The position numbers were made by a program, and so were the translations under genes. Positions 57,771 to 64,000 of a stretch of DNA of 64,000 nucleotides are shown here, in pieces; position 1 is the stretch's first letter, and every line of letters begins with the position of its first letter. The notes beneath the pieces were generated by a model that was given only the letters and a program-made list of their open reading frames with translations, had not been told where the DNA came from and did no database searches. The DNA lies in NCBI GenBank assembly GCA_966211335.1, contig CBIHNF010000001.1, positions 1,054,001-1,118,000 of the forward strand, in the 5' to 3' direction. The DNA is from JAPWJZ01 sp966211335 (GTDB taxonomy: Bacteria > Pseudomonadota > Alphaproteobacteria > Micavibrionales > UBA2020).

Positions 57771-58598
57771 ATGAACCTTGATTTAACATATAGCGATGAT
57801 GATTATGGCGATGAGGATGATATTATCATCCATAAAGCCCCTGACTTTGACGGCATGCGCAAGGCCGGCCGCCTTGCCGCCGAATGCCTCGATTTCATCA
57901 CGCCCCATGTGCAGCCCGGCGTCACGACCGAAAAGCTGAACCAGCTGTGCCATGATTTTATCCTCGACCATAAAGCCATTCCCGCGCCGCTGAACTACAA
58001 GGGCTTTCCCAAATCCATCTGCACCTCCATCAACCATGTTGTCTGCCACGGCATCCCGGGCGACAAGCAGCTGGAAGACGGCGATATCCTGAACATCGAC
58101 GTCACCGTCATTCTGGACGGCTGGTATGGCGACACCAGCCGCATGTATTACGCCGGCGATAAAATCGCCACCAAGGCGAAACTGCTGGTGGATGCCACCT
58201 ATGACGCCATGATGCTCGGCATCGAGGCCGTCAAGCCCGGCGCGCATCTTGGCGATATTGGTGCGGCGATCCAAACCTATGCGGAAGGCAAGCGCTTCTC
58301 CGTCGTGCGCGACTTCTGCGGCCATGGTCTTGGCAAGGTCTTCCACATGGCGCCTTCCGTGCTGCATTACGGCCGCAAGGGTTCCGGCCCCGAATTGAAA
58401 CCCGGCATGTTCTTCACCATCGAACCGATGATCAACGCCGGCGATTACAAGACGAAAATCCTGAACGACGGCTGGACGGCCGTGACGAAGGACCGCAGCC
58501 TGTCGGCGCAGTTTGAACATTCCCTCGCCGTCACCGACAAAGGTTTCGAGATTTTCACACTCTCCCCCAAAGGCTATACGAAGCCGCCCTATGCCTAA
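57771..58598 (+). CDS. map: Methionine aminopeptidase type I
   Basis: The enzyme removes the initiator methionine from nascent proteins. The 275 residues carry the five metal ligands in their usual contexts: DVTVILDGWYGDTSRMYY (two Asp), GHGLGKVFH (His), FFTIEPMI (Glu) and QFEHSLAVT (Glu). An acidic N-terminal extension (about residues 7-20, SDDDYGDEDD) precedes the standard start at MRKAGRLAA. The ATG at 57771 follows GAGGA; the upstream in-frame codons are Cys-rich and unlike the family. The stop overlaps the radC ATG by eight bases. Confidence 0.95.
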   Translation: MNLDLTYSDDDYGDEDDIIIHKAPDFDGMRKAGRLAAECLDFITPHVQPGVTTEKLNQLCHDFILDHKAIPAPLNYKGFPKSICTSINHVVCHGIPGDKQLEDGDILNIDVTVILDGWYGDTSRMYYAGDKIATKAKLLVDATYDAMMLGIEAVKPGAHLGDIGAAIQTYAEGKRFSVVRDFCGHGLGKVFHMAPSVLHYGRKGSGPELKPGMFFTIEPMINAGDYKTKILNDGWTAVTKDRSLSAQFEHSLAVTDKGFEIFTLSPKGYTKPPYA

Positions 58599-59310
58599 GG
58601 CCGCGGAAAAAAAGCCCGATATTGATACGAACCTGAATGCGGGCCACCGCGACCGCCTGCGCGCACGCTTCGTCAAATCCGGCGTCGGCGCCTTTGAAAC
58701 TTATGAACTGCTGGAACTGCTGCTGTTTGCGGCCATTCCGCGCAAAGATGTGAAGCCGCTGGCGAAGCAGCTGCTCGCCCGCTTCGGCGGCATCGGCGGC
58801 GTCATGGGCGCGGATTTGAAGGATCTCGCCGAAATCAAAGGCCTGTCGGAAAATTCGGCCGTGCTGCTCAAAACCATTCATGCCCTGACGCAGCGCATGC
58901 TTATTGAGGAAATTGAAAAGAAGCCGGTCCTCAGCAGCTGGCAGAAATTGATTGATTACTGCCATGTCGCCATGGCGCATGAAAAGCAGGAACATTTCCG
59001 CCTGCTGTTTTTAAACCGCCGCAACCAGCTGATTGCCGATGAAGTGAAGCAGACCGGCACGGTCGACCATGTGCCCGTCTACCCGCGCGAGGTTATTAAA
59101 CGCGCGCTGGATTTGGGCGCCACCGCCATCATCCTCGTCCACAACCACCCGAGCGGCGACCCGACCCCTTCCGACGGTGACATTGAAATGACGCAAGAGA
59201 TTATCAAGGCCGCCAAAGCCATGGATATTGTCGTGCACGACCACATTATTATTGGCAAAAACGGCTATACCAGCTTCAAGGCCATGGGCCTGCTTGCCTT
59301 TACGGCTTGA
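58591..59310 (+). CDS. radC: RadC/JAB-domain protein
   Basis: The 239 residues have an N-terminal helix-hairpin-helix-like region (about 15-110, with LARFGGIGGVMGADLKDLAEIKGL) and a C-terminal MPN/JAMM domain, with HNHPSGDPTPSDGD (about 186-199) as the zinc-binding HxH...SxxD motif. RadC proteins are widespread; despite the name, a DNA repair role is disputed and the biochemical activity is unsettled. Its start lies inside the end of map, so the genes are coupled. The start at 58591 (MPKAAEKKPD) is chosen because the upstream frame is the shadow of map. Confidence 0.93.
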   Translation: MPKAAEKKPDIDTNLNAGHRDRLRARFVKSGVGAFETYELLELLLFAAIPRKDVKPLAKQLLARFGGIGGVMGADLKDLAEIKGLSENSAVLLKTIHALTQRMLIEEIEKKPVLSSWQKLIDYCHVAMAHEKQEHFRLLFLNRRNQLIADEVKQTGTVDHVPVYPREVIKRALDLGATAIILVHNHPSGDPTPSDGDIEMTQEIIKAAKAMDIVVHDHIIIGKNGYTSFKAMGLLAFTA

Positions 59311-59395
59311 TAAGTGATTGATTTAAATGCTATTTAATTAACCCAAGGGTTGCCTTACCCCCATCGTCTTATTTGCAGGATATTAGAAGCAGAGC

Positions 59396-59953
59396 ATGGC
59401 CCAGCCGGATGACGAGGAGCTGATCTCGAAAGCGCAGGGCGGTGACCGCCGCGCTTTTGCGGCGCTGCTGGAAAGGCATTACGGGCTCATGTTCAAAACC
59501 GCCTGGCAATGGTGCGGCAACCGCGAAGATGCGGAGGATATCGCGCAGGACGCCTCCATCAAGCTTGCGAACAATATTGCCAGCTTCATGTATGAATCGG
59601 CCTTCACCACCTGGCTCTACCGCCTCACCATCAATGCCGCCAAGGATTACTACAAGGCCAAGAACCGCCGCAACACCCGCGAAAAGCCGATGTTTGAAGA
59701 CGCCGTGTTTATCTCGGAAGATTTAACGCCGGAAGAAAAACTCAGCCATAAAGACACGCTGAAGGCAATCGAGGCCTTGCCGGAAAGCCTGAAAGAGACA
59801 GTTATATTAGTGTGCTGGCAGGGGCTGACGCATAAAGAAGCCGCCGAAATTCTGGAGTGTGAGGAAGGCACCATTTCCTGGCGCATTCACGAAGCGCGCA
59901 AGAAAATCGCCGTGCAGCTGGAGCTGGAGAAAAAGGGTAAGCGCCATGGATGA
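59396..59953 (+). CDS. ECF-type RNA polymerase sigma factor
   Basis: The 185 residues have sigma region 2 (about 26-95, HYGLMFKTAWQWCGNREDAEDIAQDA) and region 4 (about 125-175, ALPESLKETVILVCWQGLTHKEAAEIL), with no regions 1 or 3. This is the ECF pattern. It is not an EcfG: no NepR or PhyR gene is present. The ECF gene overlaps the YfbK-like gene by eight bases, and the N-terminus of that protein is a candidate anti-sigma factor. A CGTC motif at 59365-59368 upstream could be part of an autoregulated promoter, but no partner -35 box at usual spacing was clear. Confidence 0.92.
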   Translation: MAQPDDEELISKAQGGDRRAFAALLERHYGLMFKTAWQWCGNREDAEDIAQDASIKLANNIASFMYESAFTTWLYRLTINAAKDYYKAKNRRNTREKPMFEDAVFISEDLTPEEKLSHKDTLKAIEALPESLKETVILVCWQGLTHKEAAEILECEEGTISWRIHEARKKIAVQLELEKKGKRHG

Positions 59954-62393
59954 GCAGCAGCTCAATAAAATGCTGAACGCCGTGAAGGCGCCGGCCCCCG
60001 ATGATTCCAAGCGAAAACAGGCGCTTGAGATGGCCATGGCCGCTTTTGACAAAAATTCTGCCGAAGACACCCAAGGTTCCGATGACCTAGCGCGTCTGAC
60101 TGACATGAGTTCAAAAAACAATGTCAGGAGATTTACCATGAACAAGCCCCGTTACGCCGGCCCCATGGGTGCCGTCGCCCTTTGCGCGCTGGTTGCTGTG
60201 TTAGGAACACCTTTCTTTATTGGAGAGGTGGGCAGCATCATGGGTAAGGCTGATGTCAAAAATAAGAGCACTGTAAGCTTCAGTATGGATAACTCGCAGC
60301 TCAAAGGGACGCCAGTAGAAGGCCGGTATTCAAATTCCATCAACAAAGAGAACAAGCAGAACGCCAAGAATGCCGTGAAGAGCGGTTCTAGCGCGATGCC
60401 GATTATTCTCGCCCCGTCGCAGGAAGACAAACTGGCCGTGCCGCCTGCGCCGGCCGCGGCCCAAAACGATGGGCTGCAGGAGTGGCGCTCCAAGGCCGAA
60501 GCACGCCGTATGCAGGTTGAAGAGGCTGCGCCGCCCGCTGCGGATGCCGGTGGCCTTGCCTCGCCTGCAGAGAAAACCGTTGGTGCGACGGGCGGTAAAG
60601 GCTATGCCGAACCCGCAAAAGCGAAAGAAGTCTATATGGCGCAAAATGCGCCTGCCGCACGCCCCCGCGCCATGCCCGAGACGGATTTCAAAAAAGACAG
60701 CAGCCGCAGAAGCGATATGGAGATGGATAAAGTCGCGCCCGCTGCCCCGCCTTTGCCGCGCCCGGAACCGCCAGTTGGCCAAATTGCTGCAACTCCTGCA
60801 GAACCAGAACAGCCCAATCTAGGTGTTGATCCATTTGTCTCGCCCGCGCCGAATGTTGCTTCCGAGCCTGTTTATGATGAATTTGAGGCCTTCCGTGCGA
60901 AGCTTCCTGGTAATCATCATCAGGCGCAGAACACCGACGCCTTCCCTGATTTTGTCGACAACGGCATCACCACGACCTCCGCGGATCCTGTCTCGACCTT
61001 CTCGATTGACGTCGATACCTCATCCTACAGCTTCGTGCGGAAACTGATCAATCAGGGCACGCTGCCGCCGAAGGGCGCGGTGAGATTAGAGGAAATGATC
61101 AACTATTTCCCCTACGACTACGCGCTGCCCGCCAAAAACGAAGACCCGTTCAAGCCGACGGTCGCGGTCTATACCGCGCCGTGGAATCCGGAACACAAAC
61201 TCCTCCACATCGGCATCAAGGGCTATGACCTGAGCGAAAAGCCGAAGTCGAACCTCGTCTTCCTCATCGACACCTCGGGCTCGATGAACGAGCCGGATAA
61301 ACTGCCGCTGCTGGTCAGCTCCTTCAAGCTGATGCTCGACAGCCTGAAGGCGGATGACACCGTCTCCATCGTCACCTACGCCGGTAACGCGGGCGTCGCC
61401 CTGCCGCCGACGAAGGCTTCCGATAAATCGAAAATCGTCGATGTGCTGAACCGCTTGCAGTCGGGCGGCTCGACGGCGGGCGCGGAAGGCATCCGCACCG
61501 CCTATGACCTCGCGGCGCAGAACTTTGTGAAGGAAGGCAACAACCGCGTTATCCTCGCGACGGATGGCGACTTTAACGTCGGCATTTCCTCCACCGACGA
61601 CCTGAAAGACTTTATCGCCAAAAAGCGCGGGCAGGGGATTTTCCTCTCGGTCTTGGGCTTTGGCGACGGCAACTATCAGGATGCGACCATGCAGGCGCTG
61701 GCGCAAAACGGCAACGGCAACGCCGCCTATATCGACAACCTGAACGAAGCGCGTAAAGTGCTGGTCGATGAAGCGGGCTCGACCCTTTTCACCATCGCCA
61801 AAGACGTGAAAATCCAGGTCGAATTCAATCCCGCGACCGTGCAGGAATACCGCCTGATCGGCTACGAGACGCGCCACCTCAACCGCGAAGACTTCAACAA
61901 CGATAAAATCGATGCAGGTGAAGTCGGCGCGGGCCATGCGGTGACGGCGATCTATGAAATCACCCCCGCCGGCGCAACCCCCGTCAACGACCCGCTGCGC
62001 TACAACGCCAAGGAAACGGCGCTGGAGAAAGCAGCGGTGGCAGATGATAAGCACGGCAACGAATACGCCTTCCTCAAAATCCGCTACAAAAAGCCGGATA
62101 GCGACGTGAGCACGCGGATGACACGCCCGATCACGCCGGAGGACGACAAGAAGTTCGACGCGCTGCCGGATGACCTCCGCTTCGCCGCCGCCGTTGCGGG
62201 CTTCGGCCAGGTGCTGCGCGACAGCAAATACACCAACACGCTGACCTATGACCAGGTGATCGAGATGGCGAATGGCGCCAAGGGCAAGGACGAAATGGGC
62301 TATCGCTCCGAATTCGTCAACCTCGCCCGCCTCGCCAAATCGGAAAGCGGCACCGCCAAACCGGAGCCCGTGGAAGCCGCACCGCGCCGGTAG
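59946..62393 (+). CDS. YfbK-like VWA-domain protein with an anti-sigma-like N-terminus
   Basis: The 815 residues begin with a cytoplasmic helical segment (about 1-65), then one transmembrane helix (about 70-92). A long disordered Pro/Ala-rich linker (about 130-330) leads to the YfbK N-terminal domain (about 355-425, FSIDVDTSSYSFVRKLINQG), a VWA domain (about 434-610, MIDAS FLIDTSGSMNEP and later TDGDFNVGISS) and the C-terminal DUF3520-like domain. The start at 59946 overlaps the end of the ECF sigma gene (ATGGATGA). Overlap with an ECF gene plus a short cytoplasmic part and one membrane helix is the usual layout for an anti-sigma factor, so it may sense an envelope signal through its VWA domain. 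This is inference. Confidence 0.85.
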   Translation: MDEQQLNKMLNAVKAPAPDDSKRKQALEMAMAAFDKNSAEDTQGSDDLARLTDMSSKNNVRRFTMNKPRYAGPMGAVALCALVAVLGTPFFIGEVGSIMGKADVKNKSTVSFSMDNSQLKGTPVEGRYSNSINKENKQNAKNAVKSGSSAMPIILAPSQEDKLAVPPAPAAAQNDGLQEWRSKAEARRMQVEEAAPPAADAGGLASPAEKTVGATGGKGYAEPAKAKEVYMAQNAPAARPRAMPETDFKKDSSRRSDMEMDKVAPAAPPLPRPEPPVGQIAATPAEPEQPNLGVDPFVSPAPNVASEPVYDEFEAFRAKLPGNHHQAQNTDAFPDFVDNGITTTSADPVSTFSIDVDTSSYSFVRKLINQGTLPPKGAVRLEEMINYFPYDYALPAKNEDPFKPTVAVYTAPWNPEHKLLHIGIKGYDLSEKPKSNLVFLIDTSGSMNEPDKLPLLVSSFKLMLDSLKADDTVSIVTYAGNAGVALPPTKASDKSKIVDVLNRLQSGGSTAGAEGIRTAYDLAAQNFVKEGNNRVILATDGDFNVGISSTDDLKDFIAKKRGQGIFLSVLGFGDGNYQDATMQALAQNGNGNAAYIDNLNEARKVLVDEAGSTLFTIAKDVKIQVEFNPATVQEYRLIGYETRHLNREDFNNDKIDAGEVGAGHAVTAIYEITPAGATPVNDPLRYNAKETALEKAAVADDKHGNEYAFLKIRYKKPDSDVSTRMTRPITPEDDKKFDALPDDLRFAAAVAGFGQVLRDSKYTNTLTYDQVIEMANGAKGKDEMGYRSEFVNLARLAKSESGTAKPEPVEAAPRR

Positions 62394-62424
62394 GAAAGAC
62401 AAAAAATAAATGCTAGGCTTGGAG

Positions 62425-62465
62425 CCGGACGGGGAACAATGCCCCGTCCGGTTTCACGTTTTTAG
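62425..62465 (+). terminator. Rho-independent terminator after the YfbK-like gene
   Basis: CCGGACGGGG and CCCCGTCCGG form a perfect 10-bp stem with a 7-base loop. The T-tract is broken (GTTTCACGTTTTTAG), so termination may be incomplete. Confidence 0.7.
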
Positions 62466-62474
62466 GGGGGCAAT

Positions 62475-63068
62475 ATGGCTGAAACGGTAAGATGGCAGGA
62501 TAAGCTGAAAGGCGCCTTCGACCTCACCTTCCTCTTCGGCCGCGGCATTCTGCCTTTTGAAAAAGACCCGTCCAAAAAGGCCGGGCTGCAATCCCTCTGG
62601 ATACCCATCCTGCTTTTGCCGCTCAGCTTTATCGCGGAATATTTCTGGCCGGGCGAGGGGCTGGAAAAACAAACGCTGCAGACCCGATACCTGATCATTG
62701 CCGAAGGCGCGGTGTTGAATTTCGCCGGCGGCCTCGCCCTCCTTTGGGTCGCAACGCGCGCCTTTGACCGCCGCGACCGCTTCTGGATTACCTTTCAGGC
62801 CGGCAACTGGACAAGCATTCCGCTGACGATATTGTCGCTCCCGCTGCTGCTGCTGGCGGTCGAACAATGGTATCCGCGCGCGCAGATGGACCACGTATTC
62901 AATATCGTCACCTATTACGGCTTTGTCGTCGGCGCCTGCGTGTACTTTCGTGGCCTTAAAATCTGGTGGGGATTTGGCGGCTTTCTTGCCTCCGTCGCCA
63001 TTTTCATCGGCCAGAACATCCAGAACCTGTTGTTCTGGGTGAACGGCGTGCCTATCAAGTGGTGGTAG
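62475..63068 (+). CDS. Multi-pass membrane protein of unknown function
   Basis: The 197 residues have four or five hydrophobic helices (about residues 38-58, 72-92, 108-133, 143-160 and 166-185) and tryptophan-rich ends (GLKIWWGFGG, VPIKWW). I do not recognise the family; Yip1-like or other small integral proteins look similar. AGGGGGG directly precedes the ATG. It converges on the MaoC-like gene and overlaps it by 14 bases. Confidence 0.65.
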   Translation: MAETVRWQDKLKGAFDLTFLFGRGILPFEKDPSKKAGLQSLWIPILLLPLSFIAEYFWPGEGLEKQTLQTRYLIIAEGAVLNFAGGLALLWVATRAFDRRDRFWITFQAGNWTSIPLTILSLPLLLLAVEQWYPRAQMDHVFNIVTYYGFVVGACVYFRGLKIWWGFGGFLASVAIFIGQNIQNLLFWVNGVPIKWW

Positions 63069-63519
63069 TACGCCGCGGCACCATCACGATGGTTTGCGAC
63101 TCCAGCACCTTTTTGCCGTCCTGATTGAGCGTCGTGTTCCGGCAGCGCATCACGCCCTGCGCGGGGTTTTTCTCCGACGGGCGCAGCTCCAGGATTTCGC
63201 CTTCAAGGCGCAGTGTGTCACCGGGCTTCACAGGGCGCAGCCAGTTCATTTTCTCGACGCTGCGGCCCAACATGCCGCCCTTCATTTTCGGGCTCGCCTC
63301 GATAATCAGCCGCATGGTCAAGGCCGCGGTATGCCAGCCGCTGGCGATCAACCCGCCGAAGGGCGAGTCTTTCGCGGCGGCAGGGTCGATGTGGAAAAAC
63401 TGCGGGTCGAACTTTTCGGCAAAGGCAATCACCTCGGCTTCCGTCACCGCAATCGGCCCCGCGCCAAAGGTCTGGCCCACCGCCAAGTCTTCCATATAGA
63501 AAAATTCATCTGTTTTCAT
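63055..63519 (-). CDS. MaoC-like (R)-specific enoyl-CoA hydratase
   Basis: The 154 residues are a single MaoC hot-dog domain. FAEKFDPQFFHIDPAAAKDSPFGGLIASGWHTAAL (about residues 33-67) carries the family's catalytic Asp (in DPQFFH) and His, followed by WLRPVKPGDTLRLEGEI. Such enzymes hydrate enoyl-CoA in fatty acid or PHA metabolism, or act on related thioesters. The ATG at 63519 (MKTDEFFYMEDLAVGQ) starts where family members do; an upstream start at 63612 adds an unrelated Cys-rich leader. It lies next to an acyl-CoA dehydrogenase gene, which suggests shared use in acyl-CoA metabolism. Confidence 0.88.
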   Translation of the reverse strand: MKTDEFFYMEDLAVGQTFGAGPIAVTEAEVIAFAEKFDPQFFHIDPAAAKDSPFGGLIASGWHTAALTMRLIIEASPKMKGGMLGRSVEKMNWLRPVKPGDTLRLEGEILELRPSEKNPAQGVMRCRNTTLNQDGKKVLESQTIVMVPRRTTTT

Positions 63520-63654
63520 GCCTGCAGCATATAGGCGGCAGTGGCGGAATTTCCAGCAAAAGAATTCGGCGTCGTTATGGCAACAAACCTTGAGAAATCT
63601 GCCAACCGGCATGATTCCTTTGCTAACGTAATCAAAAGTTTAAGGAGCAAGACC

Positions 63655-64000
63655 ATGCCGACCTATAAAGCCCCGTTGGATGATATGCGCTTCGTGCTGA
63701 ACGAGGTGCTGCAGGTTGAAAGCCTGAAGGAAATTCGCGACTTTGAATCGGTCGATGCCGCGACCATCAACCAGTTTCTGGAAGAAACCGCGCGGCTGGC
63801 CGAAAACGTCTTGTTCCCGCTCAACATCACCGGCGACCATGAAGGCTGCCACCACGACCGCGACGCCAAAACGGTAACGACGCCGAAGGGTTTCAAGGAA
63901 GCCTACAAACAGTTCTGCGAGGCGGGCCTGCCGGGCTTCGCCTGCGACCCCAAATACGGCGGGCTCGGCATGCCTGTGGTCGTCAACACCGCGCTGTCGG
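63655..64000 (+). CDS. Acyl-CoA dehydrogenase, N-terminal part (gene runs off the window end)
   Basis: About 115 codons are present. They begin MPTYKAPLDDMRFVL and continue with EVLQVESLKEIRDFESVD, then FLEETARLAENVLFPLN and GLPGFACDPKYGGLGMP, which matches the N-terminal helical domain of the long acyl-CoA dehydrogenases of fatty acid beta-oxidation. Electrons from the reaction would pass to the ETF encoded at 35846-37521. AAGGAG lies eight bases before the ATG. The FAD-binding and catalytic domains are beyond the window. Confidence 0.88.
   Translation, partial: MPTYKAPLDDMRFVLNEVLQVESLKEIRDFESVDAATINQFLEETARLAENVLFPLNITGDHEGCHHDRDAKTVTTPKGFKEAYKQFCEAGLPGFACDPKYGGLGMPVVVNTALS

Noticed and set aside
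62432..62461. GGAAC ... CGTT as a third EcfG promoter
   Set aside because: The spacer is 19 bases and the sequence is part of a terminator stem.
1..64000. CRISPR arrays, insertion sequences, transposases, integrases, prophage genes, rRNA genes and known riboswitches
   Set aside because: None was found on reading both strands; the only repeat arrays are inside the adhesin, exoprotein and cpaF genes.

Overview
The window looks like a chromosomal segment of an alphaproteobacterium. The evidence is a Caulobacter-type cpa/tad pilus locus, two exact GGAAC-N17-CGTT promoters of the EcfG general-stress type known from Alphaproteobacteria, an elongated NADP-isocitrate dehydrogenase and densely packed GC-rich genes. 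A free-living or micropredatory lineage (for example Micavibrio-like) is possible, but that is a guess; no rRNA or other phylogenetic marker is present.

Layout. 1-2.7 kb: the 5' part of an AAA+-type ATPase gene, a cysteine-rich copper-storage protein under an EcfG-type promoter, and succinate-semialdehyde dehydrogenase. 3-5.6 kb: a membrane-anchored pseudokinase overlapping a small membrane protein gene. 5.7-20.3 kb: a nearly complete Tad pilus system. It holds three TadE/G-type minor pilins, two Flp pilins, CpaA, CpaB, CpaC, CpaD, CpaE, CpaF, TadB and TadC, then, convergently, a TPR lipoprotein and a stand-alone secretin-N-domain protein. 20.5-33.7 kb: a type I secretion cluster for a 2602-residue repeat adhesin, followed by its outer-membrane channel, LapB-like ABC transporter and HlyD-like adaptor. 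33.8-48.4 kb: mostly housekeeping genes (amtB, etfBA, two cyclophilins, yggT-like, folD, icd, deoA, cdd, an EamA transporter, pgsA, uvrC). 48.5-56.5 kb: an accessory stretch starting at tRNA-Leu(UAA), with a SET-domain protein, a filamentous-haemagglutinin/MBG-repeat exoprotein, a pentameric ligand-gated ion channel homologue and a serpin. 56.6-64 kb: a small membrane protein under an EcfG-type promoter, a CinA-N-like protein, map, radC, an ECF sigma factor overlapping a YfbK-like VWA protein, a membrane protein, a MaoC-like hydratase, and the start of an acyl-CoA dehydrogenase gene cut by the window end.

The theme is cell-surface interaction. A pilus, a giant T1SS adhesin and a TPS-type exoprotein occur together with a secreted protease inhibitor and an envelope ion channel. 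The most unusual unit is the overlapping serpin and pLGIC gene pair (54271-56513): two families best known from animals, in one bacterial operon. An 11-base element (ATTTGCCTAAA) recurs in three intergenic regions upstream of pilin, exoprotein and serpin genes, and perfect dyads sit on or near several predicted promoters. These are direct sequence observations; any common regulation is inference.
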